Origin: PALSA-612 sp963776735
GTDB taxonomy: Bacteria > Actinomycetota > Thermoleophilia > Gaiellales > Gaiellaceae
Assembly: GCA_963776735.1 (NCBI GenBank)
Contig: CAVZNV010000005.1
Span: forward strand, 1 to 64,000
DNA length: 64,000 nucleotides
Reading direction: 5' to 3'
Both the position numbers and the translations under genes were made by a program. The notes beneath the pieces are model-generated. The model searched no databases and was not told the origin of the DNA. It saw only the letters and a list, made by a program, of their open reading frames with translations. Of the stretch, positions 62,199 to 64,000 are shown in pieces. Positions within the stretch are counted from its first letter, which is position 1, and each line of letters opens with the position of its first letter.

Positions 62199-63293
62199 AT
62201 GCTTCGCAGGCCAAGAGCGGCGCTGGCGGGCACAGCTGTCGTCCTCGGTGCCGTCATCGCTCTGGTCGCCGCAACGACCGCGACGGGCCGAGGACAGGCC
62301 GTCCCGAAGAACACCGTCGAACCGTCGATCCTGTACGTGCACCCGATCAAGGTGGGAACGATCCTGAACGCCGACCACGGATCCTGGACGGGCGCACCGC
62401 CGCAGATCTCGTTCACGCTCCAGTGGCTCCGCTGCAACGACAACGGCGAGGGCTGCGGCAAGATCACGAACGCCACGGGGAAGACGTACACCGTCGTCAA
62501 CGCCGACGAGCACCGCACGCTCCGCCTCGACGTCACGGCGACCAACACGGACGGGAAGACAACGGCGCGCGCGAACGCGACCGCGGTCGTCCCGGCCAAG
62601 CCGGGCGTTCCGGTCGAGGTCATGGCTCCGACGATCACGGGCCAGGCCATCGTCGGGCAGACGCTGACCGCGACGACCGGCCAGTGGAAGGGCAACCAGC
62701 CGATCTCGTACACGTTCAAGTGGCAGTCCTGCAACAGCAACCTCACGTCCTGCCCGGTGAACGGCGCGTCCGGCAACACGTACACCGTTGCCGCGAGCGA
62801 CGTCGGCAAGCGCGTCAGGGTGAAGGTGTTCGCGACGAACAGCGCGGGCCAGACCGCAGGGCTCTCGGATCCGACCGACGTCGTCAGCAACTCGAGCGGC
62901 GGAGGTGGCGGTGGCGGGAACGGGAGCTCGGTGCCCGTGACCTCGCTCGTCGCCGGCGACAAGCTCGTCGTCGACACCGTCAGCTTCTCGCCGAACCCGG
63001 TCACGTCGAGGAGCCAGCCGATCACGGTCAAGATCAAGATCACGGACACGAAGGGCAAGCTCGTGCGCGGCGCGTTCGTGTTCTTCCGTTCGACGCCGAT
63101 CGTGACGTCGACGCCGACGGACGCGGCGACCGACTCGAACGGGACCGTGATCTACACGATCACGCCCCGCTCCGACTTCCCGCTCAAGACCGGCTACAGC
63201 GTCCAGTTCTACGTCAAGGCGTACCGCCAGGGCGACCCGACGCTGGCCGGCGTGGCAGGCACGCGACTCGTCCAGGTCGCGACGCAGGGCTAG
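62199..63293 (+). CDS. Secreted Ig-like repeat protein
   Basis: 364 residues: signal peptide about 1-30, two Ig-like repeats (about 40-132 and 140-230), each with the pattern VGxxLxAxxGxWxGxxP, a WxxC pair, the TYTV strand and a VTATNTDG/VFATNSAG ending; then a Gly-rich linker and a third domain without Cys. Typical of actinobacterial cell-surface proteins. RBS GGAGGAGG before the ATG at 62199. Confidence 0.85.
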   Translation: MLRRPRAALAGTAVVLGAVIALVAATTATGRGQAVPKNTVEPSILYVHPIKVGTILNADHGSWTGAPPQISFTLQWLRCNDNGEGCGKITNATGKTYTVVNADEHRTLRLDVTATNTDGKTTARANATAVVPAKPGVPVEVMAPTITGQAIVGQTLTATTGQWKGNQPISYTFKWQSCNSNLTSCPVNGASGNTYTVAASDVGKRVRVKVFATNSAGQTAGLSDPTDVVSNSSGGGGGGGNGSSVPVTSLVAGDKLVVDTVSFSPNPVTSRSQPITVKIKITDTKGKLVRGAFVFFRSTPIVTSTPTDAATDSNGTVIYTITPRSDFPLKTGYSVQFYVKAYRQGDPTLAGVAGTRLVQVATQG

Positions 63294-63299
63294 CGATCT

Positions 63300-63337
63300 G
63301 CGAGTGGGGCCCGGGAGGTGTGCCGGGCCCCACTCGC
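63300..63337. terminator. Hairpin terminator after the Ig-like protein gene
   Basis: Perfect 15-bp stem GCGAGTGGGGCCCGG / CCGGGCCCCACTCGC with an eight-base loop, seven bases after the stop. No T-run. Confidence 0.65.
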
Positions 63338-63393
63338 GGCATTCGTCCGCATCGGATGATGTGCCGCCCGGCTCGAAGTGGTCGGATCGGGCA

Positions 63394-64000
63394 GTGAAAC
63401 CGGCCCGGATCGCTCTCCTGCCGGCGGCGGCCGTGCTCGCCGCCGGGCTCGCTGCCTGTGGCGGCGGCTCGGGCGAGGCGCAGGGGACTCTGGGCACGCC
63501 CTCGGTCAGCCGCACGGTTCCGACCACGACGGCGCCCACGCCGACCACGACCGAAGCGACGGTCACGAGCACGACGGAGGCGACGACCACCGAGACGGTG
63601 CCGACGCACTCGACGCCGACCGTCGCGCTGCCGACGGCGCCCGTGACGACCGCCGGACTTCCTCCGAGCACCGCCACGATCACGGTGACGCAGCCGGGTC
63701 CGACGCAGACCGTGACGACCACACACCCGGCGCCGGAGCCGTCGACCGTCACCGTCACGTCGACCGCACCCTCCGCCCCCGCGTTCCCGCCGGAGACGCA
63801 GACGGTGACGTCGACCATCCCCGGTACGACGGTGACCGTCGCCTCGACCGTCACGTCGACCGCCTCCAACGCCGGCGCCGCCGCAGCCGCGGGCGCAGCA
63901 GCCGCGACCGCCACGCAGGAGGAGCCCTCGAGCACCGACTGGGGCTGGGTCGCGTTCGCCGTCCTCGCGTTCGCCGTCCTGGCGGGCGGCCTCGCCTGGT
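63394..64000 (+). CDS. Thr-rich lipoprotein with C-terminal TM, partial (runs off right edge)
   Basis: At least 202 codons without a stop from the GTG at 63394. Signal peptide with lipobox LAAC (Cys 22), then a Thr/Pro/Ser region with repeated TVTVTS-like motifs (about 35-165), an Ala-rich stretch and the start of a hydrophobic helix at the window edge. Codon use and reading frame support a real gene. Function unknown; a wall-spanning, possibly glycosylated stalk is plausible. RBS is not evident, so the start is uncertain. Confidence 0.7.
   Translation, partial: MKPARIALLPAAAVLAAGLAACGGGSGEAQGTLGTPSVSRTVPTTTAPTPTTTEATVTSTTEATTTETVPTHSTPTVALPTAPVTTAGLPPSTATITVTQPGPTQTVTTTHPAPEPSTVTVTSTAPSAPAFPPETQTVTSTIPGTTVTVASTVTSTASNAGAAAAAGAAAATATQEEPSSTDWGWVAFAVLAFAVLAGGLAW

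Overview
The window is a GC-rich, gene-dense bacterial chromosome segment with many GTG and TTG starts, ATGA/GTGA stop-start overlaps, MalT-like LuxR regulators, DevS/DevR-like and OmpR-type two-component systems, and no rRNA, tRNA or CRISPR that I could find. This points to an actinobacterium. The gene mix (group 3b-type NiFe hydrogenase, 2-oxoacid:ferredoxin oxidoreductase, many ferric-reductase-like membrane proteins) suggests the class Thermoleophilia, but that placement is inference.

Left part (1-16.7 kb): a left-edge GH3 glycosidase (C-terminus off the window, frame broken), an ABC exporter, a peroxiredoxin, a methyltransferase and a RibD-like reductase. Then come a CBS-BON protein, rtcB, a GAPDH-universal stress protein operon, a GNAT-acyl-CoA synthetase fusion, an ACT-malic enzyme and a GAF-GAF sensor kinase with a NarL/DevR-type regulator. 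Five upstream regions here carry exact or degenerate copies of the palindrome CTGCGG-N5-CCGCAG. They lie before the CBS gene, gap, the GNAT-ACS gene, between the malic enzyme and kinase genes, and before a small membrane protein. I propose a DosR-like stress regulon centred on the adjacent kinase/regulator pair.

Middle left (16.7-29.7 kb): almost entirely minus-strand genes for envelope redox chemistry: VKOR, a DsbA-like protein, three ferric-reductase-like heme b membrane proteins, a diheme cytochrome c, ApbE, a three-cysteine ferredoxin, its FAD reductase, several tiny membrane proteins with Pro/Ala/Gly-rich tails, and two OmpR-type two-component systems. Two of these operons carry the same three-fold, 11-bp-spaced direct repeat about 50 bp before their first start codon, which looks like one OmpR-type regulator driving both.

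Middle right (29.8-48.9 kb): a hydrogenase operon in the order beta, cNMP-binding protein, gamma, small and large subunit, with the large subunit frameshifted, and a nearby maturation protease. Next come a serine hydrolase, a cyclic-2,3-diphosphoglycerate-synthetase-like GTPase overlapping a tryptophanase, a sigma factor, asnA, a second (frameshifted) serine hydrolase, and a five-gene operon after a CBS gene: a GltD-like flavoprotein and 2-oxoacid:ferredoxin oxidoreductase gamma, delta, alpha and beta. The alpha gene has an N-terminal extension made of palindromic DNA.

Right part (48.9-64 kb): small conserved-domain proteins, PPK2 overlapping a potassium channel, a lipoprotein, a DUF2252 protein whose stop codon is supplied by a 222-bp TA-flanked inverted-repeat element (MITE candidate), a DesK-like two-component system, two tandem MalT-like regulators (the second frameshifted), a secreted Ig-like repeat protein and a Thr-rich lipoprotein that runs off the right edge. 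Four genes need one base removed to restore the frame (near 16469, 33217, 43402 and 59926), so sequence errors should be excluded before these genes are called dead.
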